This document shows, one piece after another, positions 11,492 through 22,352 of a stretch of 64,000 nucleotides of DNA. Under the pieces are notes generated by a model. It was given only the letters and a program-made list of their open reading frames with translations. It made no database searches and was not told the DNA's origin. A program made the translations under genes and the position numbers. The stretch is from Immersiella caudata (Eukaryota; Ascomycota; Sordariomycetes; Sordariales; Lasiosphaeriaceae). Position 1 is the first letter of the stretch; every line of letters starts with the position of its first letter. Location: NCBI GenBank assembly GCA_030512335.1, contig JAULSU010000007.1, positions 1,364,001-1,428,000 on the forward strand, given 5' to 3'.

Positions 11492-12526
11492 CTAGGTCGG
11501 GTACCGGTCGCCCTTGAGCTCAGTTGCCTCAGCAAAGGCCCTAAGCTGGCTAACTTCCTCAGCACTGAGCTTCAAATCGACCGCCGCCGTGTTCTGCTCC
11601 AAGTACTTGATGGTCCGAGTCCCAGGAATCGGAATAACCTCCTCGCCCTGAGCAAGAAGCCAAGCCAGACAGACCTGAGCGGTGGTGCACTCATGCTTCT
11701 TGGCTACCGCCTCAACCTCAGCTACCAGCTTGAGAATCGTAGGGAAATTCTCGCGCGAGTACTTGGGCGTAAGGCGGCGGAAGTCGGTCTCACCGAGGTC
11801 GTCGTAGGAACGAATCTGTCCGGTGAGCAAGCCACGACCGACAGGGCTGTAAGCCACGACGGAGATGCCAAGCTCCCGACAGGTTCGAAGGACGTCGTTT
11901 TGGGGGGACTCGATGTCAAGACAGAACAAGCTGTATTCTACCTGGACAGCCGAGATGGGGTGCACGGCATGTGCGCGGCGAATGTCGGCTGGCACGACCT
12001 CTGAGAGTCCGAGGTATCGGATCTTGCCCTCCCTTTTGGTGCATGTCAGTGATGGGTGATATCATAGTGCAGCGATAAAGACTCACTTCTTCAGCTGCGC
12101 CATGGCTTCGACGGTCTTTTCAATGGGAGTCTTGTTGTCCGCGCGGTGAAGGTAGTACAAATCAACATAGGGGACGCCGAGCCGCTTCAGGCTCTTCTCG
12201 CAGGCCGAGCGGACGTACTCGGGATCAGAGTGCTCGGACTGCACAAACTCGGGGGTGTACTGGAGACCAAACTTGGTGGCGATGAAGATGTCGTCTCGTT
12301 TGCCAGTCTTCTTGAACCACTCGCCGATGCGGTCTTCGCTGTCGGCGTAGACGTCGGCCGTGTCCCAGAAGCGCTGGCCGATTTCCCACGCCCGGTCGAG
12401 CACCTTGAGCTTGTCTTCTCCCGTCAAGGTGTTCTGCCCATAGGCGTGACCGATGCTCATGGCGCCAAAGCCAATGGCAGTGACTGGAGGGCCGTTGCGG
12501 CCGAGAGGACGGGAAGGGGGAGCCAT
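11492..12526 (-). CDS. Aldo/keto reductase (AKR13-like), 326 aa
   Basis: Exons 12526-12087 and 12032-11492 join across a 54-nt intron. The enzyme is a TIM-barrel NADPH-dependent reductase of aldehydes and ketones. The catalytic tetrad is visible: Asp and Tyr in WDTADVY, Lys in IATKFG, and His in YYLHR. The C-terminal cofactor-binding phrase PIPGTRTIKYLEQN is present, and length is normal. It lies 449 bp from, and is divergent to, a Zn2Cys6 transcription factor that could regulate it. A run of 11 C on the coding strand (12544-12534) lies just before the start codon, and a TATAAA box lies about 145 bp upstream. The physiological substrate cannot be deduced. Confidence 0.93.
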
Positions 12527-12975
12527 TGTTGAAGGGGGGGGGGGCGTAAGAGCTGAGGAAGCACTTGATTTGTTGAAGACGGAGGGGTTGAGGTTGGTTG
12601 GGGTAGAAATGTTGTGAATGTCGTTGATTGCAGTGATGCGGTGCGAAACAAGAACAAGATCTCGTAGACTTTATACTCCTTGCTCTCGGATTTTACTTTG
12701 ATAACAGCGACATCTTTGAGGAGAGACGAGTTCAATGGCGACGATGTCGATGTTGGAGCAGCCCAATCAGATTCCCGAAAAAGCGAATCGGCCAATCGCA
12801 TTGCCTTTCAGGACCCACAATGACATCGTCCAGAACCCCTGAGGTGGTTGACTAATCCAGGGTAGTGGAGCTCAACGTCCTTCGCTCTCCACGTCCAACC
12901 AACCAAATCGACTGTAGAGCGAGCCGGCGAAGCAGCTTTTCACCTCAAAATACAACGTTCTATCAACTCGGCATC
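12527..12975. promoter_or_regulatory. Shared divergent promoter of the aldo/keto reductase and Zn2Cys6 factor
   Basis: A 449-bp divergent intergenic region. It holds TATAAA on the minus strand at 12670-12675 (toward the reductase), CCAAT at 12763-12767 and 12793-12797, and a CCG-N11-CGG everted pair at 12775-12791, the half-site type bound by zinc cluster factors. Binding is inference only. Confidence 0.4.
12670..12675 (-). promoter_or_regulatory. TATA box of the aldo/keto reductase gene
   Basis: TATAAA on the minus strand, 144 bp before the start codon at 12526, in the context GAGTATAAAGTC. Confidence 0.5.
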
Positions 12976-15034
12976 ATGAAGGTCGCCGCGCCCGTAAAGC
13001 CGGTAAACCCGCCGGCTTCGGGGAGCAAAGAGACTCCGAAACGAAGGACCAAGTCAAAGATGGGTTGTCGGACCTGCAAGTGCGTGCCCCTTTCAACGGA
13101 CCATGAATGCTGCGGGGCTCAATTGACGGGACAACCCCCACCCATAGGACCAGACGCGTCAAGTGTGACGAGCGTAAACCCGCATGCCAGCGCTGCATCT
13201 CAACTGGCCGTGTTTGCGACGGGTACGGCATTTGGGGAGGAGGTGGAAATGCCTATGGAAGTGCCGAGAGAGCCGTCAACACCCTCATGAGCCAAATGGA
13301 CCGGAAAGTCCCGTCTGGTTCCAAGGCTTTGAACGCAAAAACCCCAGCCGCGCTTCCTGGACTCAACCAGCAAGAATATTTAGCGTTCGATTTTTTCCGC
13401 ACACGAACAGTGGGTCTTCTTCTTCCCTTTCCACCATATGGCTTTCAATGTGGTTATTCATGGCTTCGCTGTATGGCTTGAGCGTTGCGTGAGCGCGCCT
13501 GAGACATCGAGTTGCTTAGAGAACAACTTGAAGAAAAATAACTAACGGATATTTACCATAGGCTACTAAAATCCCTGGCGTCTTTGGCTCCGATTTCTGG
13601 GACACGCTGGTCCTTCAGCTCAGCATTGGGGAGCCAGCTGTGTTGCACGCAGTCGTCGCCCTAGCTGCTACACATCGGCGTGCCATCGCTTTGGGACATG
13701 CGCGGCGCCCGTCTCTTTCGAGCAATGCAAACATTGCGCATATGGACTCCGATGAGATCCTGGCCCTCCAGCAGTTCAACAAGGCCGTCGCTCACCTACG
13801 CTTCAAAAAGAAGGACAAACAGTCTTTGAGAGTCACACTGGTCGTATGCATTGTTTTTACCTGCATTGAACTAACCAAGGGAGAAATCGGTCCGAGTCAA
13901 GCCCACTTCCAAAGTGGACTCAAGCTCCTGCAAGAGATTCAACCGGAGGGATTCAACGCTGCACCGACGATACAACCCCAGTCAGAGTCCGTCGATGAGC
14001 GCCTTGCCGAAGCTTTTATACGACTTAACATTCATTCGTCGATAATGGGCGAGGGACCAGATCGGACACGCATGACGACAGCACACAATATGCCGAGCAT
14101 GGAGTACAGCGCTCCCCTTCTATTTGACTCGGTGAGCTTGGCAAGACGGCATCTAGATCGGCTGACCCAAGAAATACATGGCCTCTCGGCAGAAGCAAGG
14201 CGGCTAGCCTTGAGCTGTGACGACCTACCCAACCGCCTCGTGTTGGACCAACAGCGGCTGCAACGCTCGGCAGAGTCATGGCTCCACACGTTTCTGTTGA
14301 GCCTTCCTCGAATGGAGGCTTCAGAGCCTGAAGGTCAAGAAAGCCAACGGGTAACTCTCGGGGTGCCACTCCTACTTCTTCACCACTCCATGATCTCTAT
14401 CATGGTCGCAACTTGCCTTCGACGTGGGGACGAGACTGTGTTCGACTCGCACACGGCTGGCTTTGAAGCTATTATGCAGCAAGCCATCAACCTTTGGAGC
14501 AAAATCGCCCGCTACATGCCCTTCACCCTGCCCACCGGAAAGCCAGATCACTTGAGTTTCACAGTGGACATGGGCTTCATTCCGCCTCTATACTTTACCG
14601 CTTTTCGATGCCGCGTGCCGCGACTCCGCCGCCTCGCCATACAGCTGCTCGTCTCGGCACCCCACAGGGAGGGTATCTGGGATGGCGTTGTAACAGCAGC
14701 TATTGCGCGCAGGATCATGGAGATGGAGGAAGGAGATTTCTACACCAATGCCGACATCCGATTTGCTGAGTTATCTCCGTTCTCGGAAAGTATCATCGAG
14801 CCGAGCCTTCCCCCGGATGACGTGCCGCATGTCCCCAACGCAAACAGGATCAACTACGTCAACGTCATGCTTCCGGAGCGGGGAACAGGAGACAACGTTC
14901 TGCTTGTCTGCAAGCAGTATCGTCAAGCAGAGAACGAGGAAAAGGGGGAGTGGAAGTCAACGACGGTGGAGCTAGATGTTACCGCTTGCACTCCCGACGG
15001 GCGGGGGATGCATTGCATAGAGTGTTCTTGGTGA
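12976..15034 (+). CDS. Zn(II)2Cys6 transcription factor, fungal-trans-2 type, 612 aa
   Basis: Exons 12976-13079, 13148-13409 and 13562-15034 join in frame (1839 nt). The DNA-binding domain at about residues 29-60 shows the six-cysteine pattern C-x2-C-x6-C-...-C-x2-C-x6-C. It is split by intron 1 after CRTCK and resumes as TRRVKCDERKPACQRC. The remaining ~550 residues match the fungal-specific regulatory domain found in many such factors (phrases FFRTRT, GSDFWDTLVLQLS, EPAVLHAVVALAATHR). It should act in the nucleus as a dimer on CGG half-sites. The divergent aldo/keto reductase is the most obvious candidate target. Codon use is even along its length, unlike the skewed genes nearby. Confidence 0.92.
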
Positions 15035-15693
15035 GCAAGTGATGCTGATCAAGACAGCAGTCATCCCAGCTTGCAGCGCTTACGCGGATGGGAGAGCCGC
15101 GTTCTTGACGGAGCACATGGTGGGTAGCCTCGTTGCTTTCCACCTCCTCATAGGTGGATCCTGGTGACTCCAAATTGGGGGTCTTGGCGCAGTCGGGCGC
15201 GGCGGCCGCTACGGAAAATCCGGGTTCGCTCCCGGCACCTGCCCCGGACTCCACGCTACATTTTCGGTACTGCGGTGTTGAAGCTTGGGGTCTCCGTTCC
15301 AGAAACCGGTGCGCCAAGGACACGATTCCCAAACGGGCACAGGAGCCAACGTTCCGGAGCTCGGGCCGATCGACGTCATGTTTCACTGAGATTTAACAAT
15401 ACAACGCCAGCATCCAAGCCATCCCCAGATTGTGGAGTGATGCACCCCTCAAATCTGGGCCTGGTCTCCTAACAAGGGCAAATTCCACTCGGCAGCTGGT
15501 AGCGAAGTTCGGTAGCGCGCGCCCAGTGCGGCCGACCTGGTCATGGTCAGCGGTGTCAACGGTTGCGACGCCGTTCCCGAGTGGAAGACAACCTCAAATT
15601 TAGTGATAGCATGACCGCCGAGGCTTCCATCGTCTTCTCGCCAACGTATTTTGGGCCCATGACCTGTCCAGGAAGCTGGAAAGGAGATGACAA

Positions 15694-15706
15694 CCCCGCT
15701 CCCCAC
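15694..15706 (-). promoter_or_regulatory. Paired CreA-type (SYGGRG) motifs upstream of the AA9 gene
   Basis: Two adjacent minus-strand matches to the carbon-repressor consensus SYGGRG (GCGGGG at 15699-15694 and GTGGGG at 15706-15701), about 120-130 bp before the AA9 start. Further matches lie at 15423-15428 and 15432-15437. Paired sites are the functional form known for CreA/Cre1, but six-base motifs occur often by chance. Confidence 0.3.
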
Positions 15707-15744
15707 CATGTGAGGCTCTCTGGCCTCGGCCCCCTAAGAAGACT

Positions 15745-15750
15745 TATAAG
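15745..15750 (+). promoter_or_regulatory. TATA-like element of the AA9 gene
   Basis: TATAAG 81 bp upstream of the start codon at 15826, a typical spacing for a fungal TATA box. Confidence 0.4.
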
Positions 15751-15825
15751 ATGGGCCACCCCGTGCGTCGATCTTTGCTCTCTTCATCAGCCATCAGCCA
15801 GCCCCAGCCTATCCAACTGATCACG

Positions 15826-16906
15826 ATGAAGGGACTCCAGATTATCTCGTTCGCCGCGGCCGCCAGCGCCCACGCCATCTTCCAGAAGCTCTCGGTCAAC
15901 GGGCAGGATCAAGGCCAGCTCAGGGGTATCCGTGCCCCCGCCAGCAACTATCCCATCGAGAACGTCAACCACCCCGAGTTCGCGTGCAACACCAACATTG
16001 TGTACAAGGACAACAATGTGATCACGGTTCCCGCTGGAGCCAGGGTTGGCGCGTGGTGGGGACACGAGATCGGAGGTGCCCAGTTCCCCGGCGACCCGGA
16101 TCATCCCATCGCGGCGAGCCACAAGGGTAGGTGCTCCAGGTAATGATACCTCTGGGCATCCATCTGACGCGCACAGGACCCATCATAGTCTACCTCGCCA
16201 AGGCCAACAATGCTGCGTCGACCGGCACATCAGGCCTACGATGGTTCAAGATCGCTGAGGCTGGCCTAAACGGCAGAACGTGGGCAGTCGACACCATGAT
16301 CGCTAACGGGGGCTGGCACTACTTCGACATGCCTACGTGCGTTGCGCCTGGTGACTACCTCCTGCGCGTCGAGCTTCTTGCCCTGCACAGCGCCTCTGCC
16401 TACCAGGGCGCCCAGTTCTATATGGAGTGTGCTCAGTATGTGGCCCCATTTGCTACCTTGATGTCCACGCTGATCTAACACGATTAGAATTCGTGTTACT
16501 GGCTCCGGTACCAACACTGGTTCCGACACTGTCAGCTTCCCGGGCGCGTACGCGCAGAACCACCCCGGCATTCAGCTCAACATCTACGATGCCTCCGGCG
16601 GCACCAGCCTCGGCGGACGCCCTTACCAGATCCCCGGCCCTGCTGTGCTCACTTGCTCGGGCGGCAACAACGGTGGCTCGCCGGCTCCCACTACCCTTGT
16701 CACCACCCTTGTCACCACCCCTGCACCCAGTCCGACCGGAGGTGCTGGTGCCCCTCTTTACGGACAGTGCGGCGGTAACGGGTGGAGCGACCCTACTGCC
16801 TGTGCTCAGGGCACTTGCAAGGCCACCAACGAGTGGTACAGTAAGTCATCCCATCGTGTTCATGACGCACCCAGACTAACGTCTCCTAGGCCAGTGTGTC
16901 CCTTAA
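15826..16906 (+). CDS. AA9 lytic polysaccharide monooxygenase with CBM1, 309 aa
   Basis: Exons 15826-16126, 16177-16435, 16488-16840 and 16890-16906 join in frame. The product is secreted: a 15-residue signal peptide ends before His16, which becomes the N-terminal copper-brace histidine. The second brace histidine is His99 in SHKGP. The axial tyrosine is Tyr182 in GAQFYMECAQ, with second-sphere His171 and Gln180 in the canonical spacing. The catalytic domain ends near residue 245. A short Thr/Pro linker leads to a family 1 cellulose-binding module (about 275-309, LYGQCGGNGW..., four Cys), whose last cysteine is encoded by the 17-nt final exon. AA9 enzymes oxidatively cleave cellulose or hemicellulose. 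All residues needed for activity are present. Confidence 0.96.
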
Positions 16907-17557
16907 GTGATGACTTCGCTCTGTGGTCTACAGAGACTTCACAAGACAATTCATGTATATACTTGACTTATACAATACGAGCATACCTCATACATCCCAT
17001 CATGCGTGCCAGACTATCCACTGCCCGCATTTTCCAAGTTTGTACCTTGGTCACATCGCCCACGTAGAGCCTGCAACGGTGGCGGGCATCCACACCATCA
17101 GCCATTCATGGGGGAGCATCCCAGCTTCCTTACCGAGAATGTGAGGTCTGTAGAATAAAGCGGATTTTCCGATGCCCGGCCGGTAGGAACGTTCGATGAT
17201 GAGGACGGTAAGTTAAGGTCGGTAGTCGGGACGGCAAGGACGGTTTGGTAAAGGACACGGAATCTCGTGTGACGCACGAGAACGGAGGAAGGTTGGCACT
17301 TGAAGAGATATCTAGAAGGGGAGGAGACACTACTGCAGACGAATTCGTCAGTCATGCTTGGGGGGGGGCAAAAGGGTAAAGATTGAAATTTGGAATGATT
17401 TTAAAATCCACAAACAGGGGTGAAAATTTCGACGAATAGAGCGTGGTAAGACTGCTGAGGGGATTCGAAATGGTAAAGTATGCGGCGGTAATCGGAGGTA
17501 AATCGTCGTACCTATCGTACCGGCAAAACCTCGATCAGCGGAGTTAGCTATGCCATC
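16907..17557. other. Intergenic, nothing recognised
   Basis: This is the 3' flank of the AA9 gene. No open frame with coding character and no RNA gene was seen. Confidence 0.45.
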
Positions 17558-18227
17558 TTACACCTTGTGTGTTTTGTTGTTACGTGACCGTAGACCAGCA
17601 TCTGCTTTAAAGCTAGGAGGAACTAGGATAGGGCTGAGAAATGACAAGAATGGGCGGGGTTTTGCTAAATTAATGCGACGAGGGAATCTTGTGAGCTTTG
17701 CAGTGCCAGGTTGACACTTTGGGTGTTTTTGCGGTCCAGAAGTGAAGACTTTTCTGACGAGACTGAGATCTGGCCCGTGGACTTGCCGATGAACAAGAGG
17801 TCGTACAATTAAGGGCTTCGAGGGCAATATGTGCCTGAATCTGAGCGTCCAAAAGGCTAGAACCAGAGACGAAAGGACTGGGACTGCCGAAATTGGCAGT
17901 TGATCGTCGCTCCAGCTCAGGGTGTGGGTAGGGGTAGATGCATCTTTCTTCACGGTATCCAACCACATGACAGGAATTCCTTCGGCGTCAATGCGCACGT
18001 TTATCCAGAACCTACCTCGACCTGGGACCTATTATTCCGGGTGCACAAGTTGACACGTTCTTAATCTCGACTTCCTCGTCCCGGTTGCCGTCGTCGCATT
18101 GTGTTGAGCTTTTGGCCGGCGAGGGGCCGTGGAAGTGTGGATTGTCCGGTTTAGCCGTATCGTCGGTGAGAATCATTGCTTTCATTGAGACGCTGTTGAT
18201 AGGAAAAGTCATGGCGGTTGTTGACAT
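17558..18227 (-). pseudogene. Possible broken or misassembled gene, unknown function
   Basis: Two adjacent minus-strand reading frames have coding character. The first starts at ATG 18227 (MSTTAMTFPINSVSMK) and stays open to about 18012. The second is open from about 18030 to 17558 and contains RFWINVRIDAEGIPVMWLD. Joining them would need a 28-nt intron, shorter than any other here, or a one-base frameshift, so I list the pair as a possible pseudogene. No family was recognised. The second half of frame two (after about 17750) looks less coding. It could also be a real gene with an exon boundary I have missed. Confidence 0.35.
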
Positions 18228-19009
18228 TGTGTGACGGAGGGCTGGAGCACCGACGCCGATTTATTTTGCACTTCTATTTTTGGGCCTTATACTCTGGTAA
18301 ATAGAGTATTTCAATATCGTGGCATTATATGGCGTTATTAATGAGGCTCTAAAATGCTACCAAGAGATAACGACATGTCTCGCAGAAACCGGGGTCGTGG
18401 CGTCAAGACTCGCCTTTGACCTGGAAAAGTCTACCGCTGTCAGAGGAAAAAAAAAGAGAACGGAGCATGATCGGACCGATAGGTCGGTTGCGAGTTTTGC
18501 AATGCTGGCAAAAGACGCAATACACCACAAAAAAACGCCACTCGGAGCAAAATGCACAACCGACAGAGAGAGGTCTCCTACCAGTTCAGGTAACCGTTGC
18601 ATGCGTACTGTGACCCAGCAGCTTCCAAATCGCGGATTTGCCTCTCCGTGTCTTGTTTGGCTTTGCCTCTGATACCAAGGGCTCGGGATGCGACGCTATC
18701 GAGTCTCTTGTATGGTGTGATTCATCTCGCTACCCAACACACTTCGTCGCCATGATCCCACTGGTCGATGTAACTCACTATAACACGCCCCCAAAATAGC
18801 CCCCGGTGGCAAGCCCACAAATTCTAGATCTTTACCTTTCCTAGGCACGAGAGAGTCAAAAACAAAAAAAAAAAAAACATGGAGATCTCTCCACCTTAAA
18901 AGCTCAGGGGTTCCCTTCTTTATTCCTGCCATCAACCCTTTAACCAACCACTCTTCCACAATCAACTCTCAAGTTAAACACCAAAAGAAACTCATCTCAA
19001 TCCACCAAA
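18228..19009. other. Intergenic, promoter of the small secreted protein gene
   Basis: No gene was recognised. The segment from about 18890 on is CT- and A-rich and looks like the 5' leader of the gene starting at 19010. Confidence 0.45.
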
Positions 19010-19561
19010 ATGCAACTCCTCGGTGCTGTCCTCGGCGCTCTCGCCCTTGTCAACTCGGCATGTGCCTCTCCCATCCAGACCCCTGAGATCGTCTCTCGAG
19101 GGGAACACGTCGCCACCAGCGCCACCGTCACCAACTTCCGCGTCTCCCGCAACGGCACCCACGTCAAGTAAGCTCATCACGATCCCCCTTCTCCCCTCAC
19201 CGCCCCAAACCCCTTTACCAAACAAATAACTCCCCTAAGTAAGCGAAAACTAACACCCTCCAGCTACGCCGCAACAATCCAAATCCACCCTGACCACGGC
19301 AAAGCCCTCGACTACACCCACTCCACCAAAGGCTCCGAAGTCCCCGAGACCTCGGGCTTCTGGGACAACACCGACCCGGACCTCTACTTCCGCTTCAACC
19401 GCGTCCCCTCCGCCACCGCTGGCGAGCAATACAGGCTGGTCCTGACGGATGTGCACGTCACCGGTCACAGCATCAACCTCGCGTATCTGTCGCCTGCGAA
19501 GGAGTGGAGTGGGAAGGGGGGGAGGGTGTATACCGGGGCGACGGCGTTTAAGTTGGAGTAG
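19010..19561 (+). CDS. Small secreted protein, 151 aa
   Basis: Exons 19010-19167 and 19264-19561 join in frame. A signal peptide occupies residues 1-19 (hydrophobic core LLGAVLGALALV, cleavage predicted after ...SACA). The mature ~132-residue protein has no cysteine, one N-glycosylation motif (NGT), and alternating hydrophobic/polar strands suggesting a beta fold. No enzyme motif is visible. The intron is 96 nt with a normal GT..AG. Proteins of this kind are often effector or cell-surface candidates in Sordariomycetes, which is inference only. No partner gene is adjacent. Confidence 0.85.
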
Positions 19562-20716
19562 AACTCTTGGAAAAAAAAAAAAAGAAGGGGTTTAGTTCTG
19601 GGGTGTAAATATTAGAGGGTGGCTTGGTGGCATTTTGTACACAAGATACTAAAAGTTGTCATCTTTTCTGTCTCTCCGTGCGCTATGTGTGGTTTCTTCT
19701 TCATGTGTGTCTTAAAGGTCGTAAGTGGGCCTGCTTGATCCACGGCGCCGGGAAATACCCCGGATTATTGAAGGAGATATCGATCCTTCTACTTACACTT
19801 CCACGTACCCGGTGCTGGTGATCGGCGCGGCTCAGTTGTAATGGAGCCCAGTGGCGGGTGTGCCGCCTTGGCGCAGATGGAGAGCAACACCTGTTTTAAC
19901 GGCGGTTTGTCGATGTCAGAGGCGTGCTGAAGATATTTTGAGGCGGGCATTGGCGAGCTTAACTAGCGTTGTGCATCTCTCGGGCTCCGTGGTTGCAGAG
20001 TACCCAACAATTCGCCGGTCATGGGACATTCCCAGGTCCCGGTTCGGGATGTGAGGGACCATAGTGGGCCTCACTCCCAGCGAAGTAGCTGAACTTTAGG
20101 GCAATCGCCCTTGTAGCTCACGTGGCACGTGTGGCGCATTACCGCAAGGTACTTGACTTTAGACCTCAACAGGTCTTCAGTTCGAGCCTGCTGGTCCCGG
20201 ACAGGATTGGCTCTATAGCTCCCCCGCCCTTCGCATTTATTTTTGCCTCGTTTTCGTAGCCTTCATTCCTGTTTCATGCACTGGTCCGAACTGCATCTTT
20301 CGATTTCAGGTGAGCGCCGGCCACTCTAATAAACTAGATTACCCGACTGAAACCGCAATGATAAAAGCTCTGCTTCATTCAAGTGCACGAGAACGTCCCC
20401 ATCACCGTCGAAACGCAACGCTTGCTCAAAGTCAAGGGGCCCATCCAGCACCCTCATAGGTTATCTCTAACGCCGGAAGAATATTCTCAGCTGTCATTGG
20501 GCCCCAAGAAATGGCCCATGCAAGACGCCGCAATGAGCAGGTATCCCCTCTCGCTGTATTGTCCAAAACTCCAAACACCAGGTCCAACCAATTCGTTTAC
20601 CCGCCCATCCATTCTATCGCCCGTGCGCCTCGACCAGACTATTCGGCGTCCGGAACCGCCCGCCTCGGAAACCGCCATGCCATCGTTTCCTTGCGCCGAC
20701 CCGATCGTGTCCCGCA
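19562..20716. other. Intergenic with a tRNA-like relic
   Basis: No protein gene was found. At 20114-20188 an A-box-like TAGCTCACGTGG, a 6-bp hairpin AGACCT-CAAC-AGGTCT and a B-box-like AGTTCGAGCC follow one another, but no full cloverleaf forms. Confidence 0.4.
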
Positions 20717-21207
20717 TTACCGCTTCTCGTCTCGTTTCTTCGATGTTGATGGTGGCGATACGTGGTCTTCTTCCGTCGGTGTCCCGCGCGCCTGGTTGCG
20801 GATCTCCTCAACGAAGAATTTGAAGAAGCTTTCCGGTTTCACAGTTTCTGGATTCTCTACTGCGTGTCAGCAGTGCCCGTCACCGACAGAACGGACATCC
20901 CACCTGTTGCCTCTCCCTGTCGCAGCGGCTCGTTCGGATCTCGCCCGTACCGCGTGTCGTGGATCATCCGGTGTATCCTTCGCACACCATGGTGAAAAGC
21001 AGGAATGGTGAGAATCTGCGACCAGTCAGCCAGCGTCTCCGTCGTGGCGGCGAGAGGATGTCTTGTCATGGTTGGGACGTACGGAAGCGACAATTTTGTT
21101 CTGCGAAACGCGTGGGTCAGCGAGCGCATACATACGCGACAAAAGCAACCGCTTACCTCCACCCTCAGCCATATCGCCCATAATAAGTTCGGTCCTATTG
21201 GCGCCAT
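20717..21207 (-). CDS. Small three-exon protein, 101 aa, unknown function
   Basis: Exons 21207-21157, 21015-20904 and 20859-20717 join in frame (306 nt). The introns have consensus ends and a CTGAC branch site before each acceptor. The product starts MAPIGPNLLWAIWLRVE, continues with a basic segment (GVRRIHRMIHDTRYGRDP) and NEPLRQGEAT, then SFFKFFVEEIRNQARGTP and a Lys/Arg-rich tail. It has no signal peptide and only a short hydrophobic N-terminus. Basic amphipathic character would fit a mitochondrial or membrane-peripheral protein, but I do not recognise the family. The uniform codon character across three small exons is the main support. It lies upstream of, and divergent from, the receptor gene at 22353. 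Confidence 0.7.
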
Positions 21208-21316
21208 GTTGACGGACTTCTCTCAATTGACAGCGTGGACTGCTCCTGTCGTGGACGTCAAGGTTTCGAAGATGACAACCCCACTCTCCGCCGCCCCATG
21301 ACGCGGACCGTTAAGC

Positions 21317-21649
21317 TTAGTCATCCGTCCGATGTTCCAGGCCGTTCCCCGCATTCTGGGGGACTTGCACCAGCTTCGCGCGCTCCAACTCGCCAATCTC
21401 CAACCTCAGTGCACCATCCGACACGTCAACGGCAGAGCTTGCATCGAGGAGGTCAGATAATAAACGCGACCACACCGTACAGTATACGGTATCTTGTCGA
21501 TATGACTTTTCCCCTCTTGACGCGTCCGTGCGCCGAGGGAGAAACCCGGTTGGGCCCTCCTTGAGTGAGTGAGTCCATTGCAGTATTTTCCGATAGGTCG
21601 TACGGGCAGCAGAAGCCTGCTGTGGTTCTTCGATGTCACCATCCGCCAT
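21317..21649 (-). CDS. Hypothetical small protein, 110 aa
   Basis: An open frame from ATG 21649 (MADGDIEEPQQASAARTTYRK) to a stop at 21317, on the same strand as the 101-aa gene and 109 bp before it. It has no signal peptide, transmembrane segment or known motif. Codon choice is mixed, so this may be a chance frame. An alternative is an unrecognised 5' exon of a longer transcript. Confidence 0.25.
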   Translation of the reverse strand: MADGDIEEPQQASAARTTYRKILQWTHSLKEGPTGFLPRRTDASRGEKSYRQDTVYCTVWSRLLSDLLDASSAVDVSDGALRLEIGELERAKLVQVPQNAGNGLEHRTDD

Positions 21650-22352
21650 CTTTTTTCTTGTTTGTCTCGGCTGTCTCTCTGCCTCTGAGGAACGCTGGCA
21701 GTTCTGTGTCAGGGTCATTCCACCTGTTTCGTTGGGTTTGCCTGCTTCTCTTCAATCGTACCATCCCCGTTTCAGCCGCTCTGGCATGGACCATGCTGGT
21801 GCTCGCCATATCCGGAAGGCCATCACTCCACCATTGACCTGCTTTTGGCCGTTCACCTTGCCGGCCACTATGTTTTCTTCTCTCGGTGAGGGAGCGGACG
21901 GTGATCCTCCTCCGACACGGCGAAACAGCCGCTTCGGTTATAGTGGGCGGCTTTTAAAGGGGTGCGAAAGAGGCAAGAGGCGGCACGGTTGAAGCTCGAC
22001 GGGCCGCGTCGAGACCACCATCACGAACAGGCAAAAGCTGGTACGGCCATACACCAGCTCTGTTTCAGCAATCGTATGGCCCTGGTGACAAGCCTGTCAC
22101 GCTCGCCGCGCACACGGCTAATGCAAATGGAGCAAAAAGCAAGGCCTAGCTCGTCGGCTCGTCGGAAGCCCGTGGATGGCAGCTTGTCTGCCCGCTCCCG
22201 CTTTCGCATGACATCCGCACAGCCATCCGCACACCATCAGCGAGCGCACAGTCCAGGCCACCTCCAACTCGTGCGCGTGTCTTCGGCGTTCTTGACTTGG
22301 AGAACTGGGCAGCAAGTATCGCAGATGATCATGTCGCTTCGGTCGCAGCACA
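21650..22352. other. Intergenic, upstream of the hydrolase-NACHT receptor
   Basis: No convincing gene. It should contain the promoter of the receptor starting at 22353. Confidence 0.45.

Larger units (their letters stand above)
15035..15825. other. Intergenic, promoter of the AA9 monooxygenase
   Basis: No gene was found. The sequence at 15185-15233 has an A-box (TGGCGCAGTCGG) and a B-box-like stretch but does not fold as a tRNA. CreA-type motifs and a TATA-like box near the right end are listed separately. Confidence 0.5.

Noticed and set aside
15185..15233. A-box TGGCGCAGTCGG followed by a B-box-like GGTTCGCTCCC, suggesting a tRNA.
   Set aside because: The spacing between boxes is too short, the acceptor stem pairs for only about four bases and no anticodon stem forms, so I treat it as chance or a relic.
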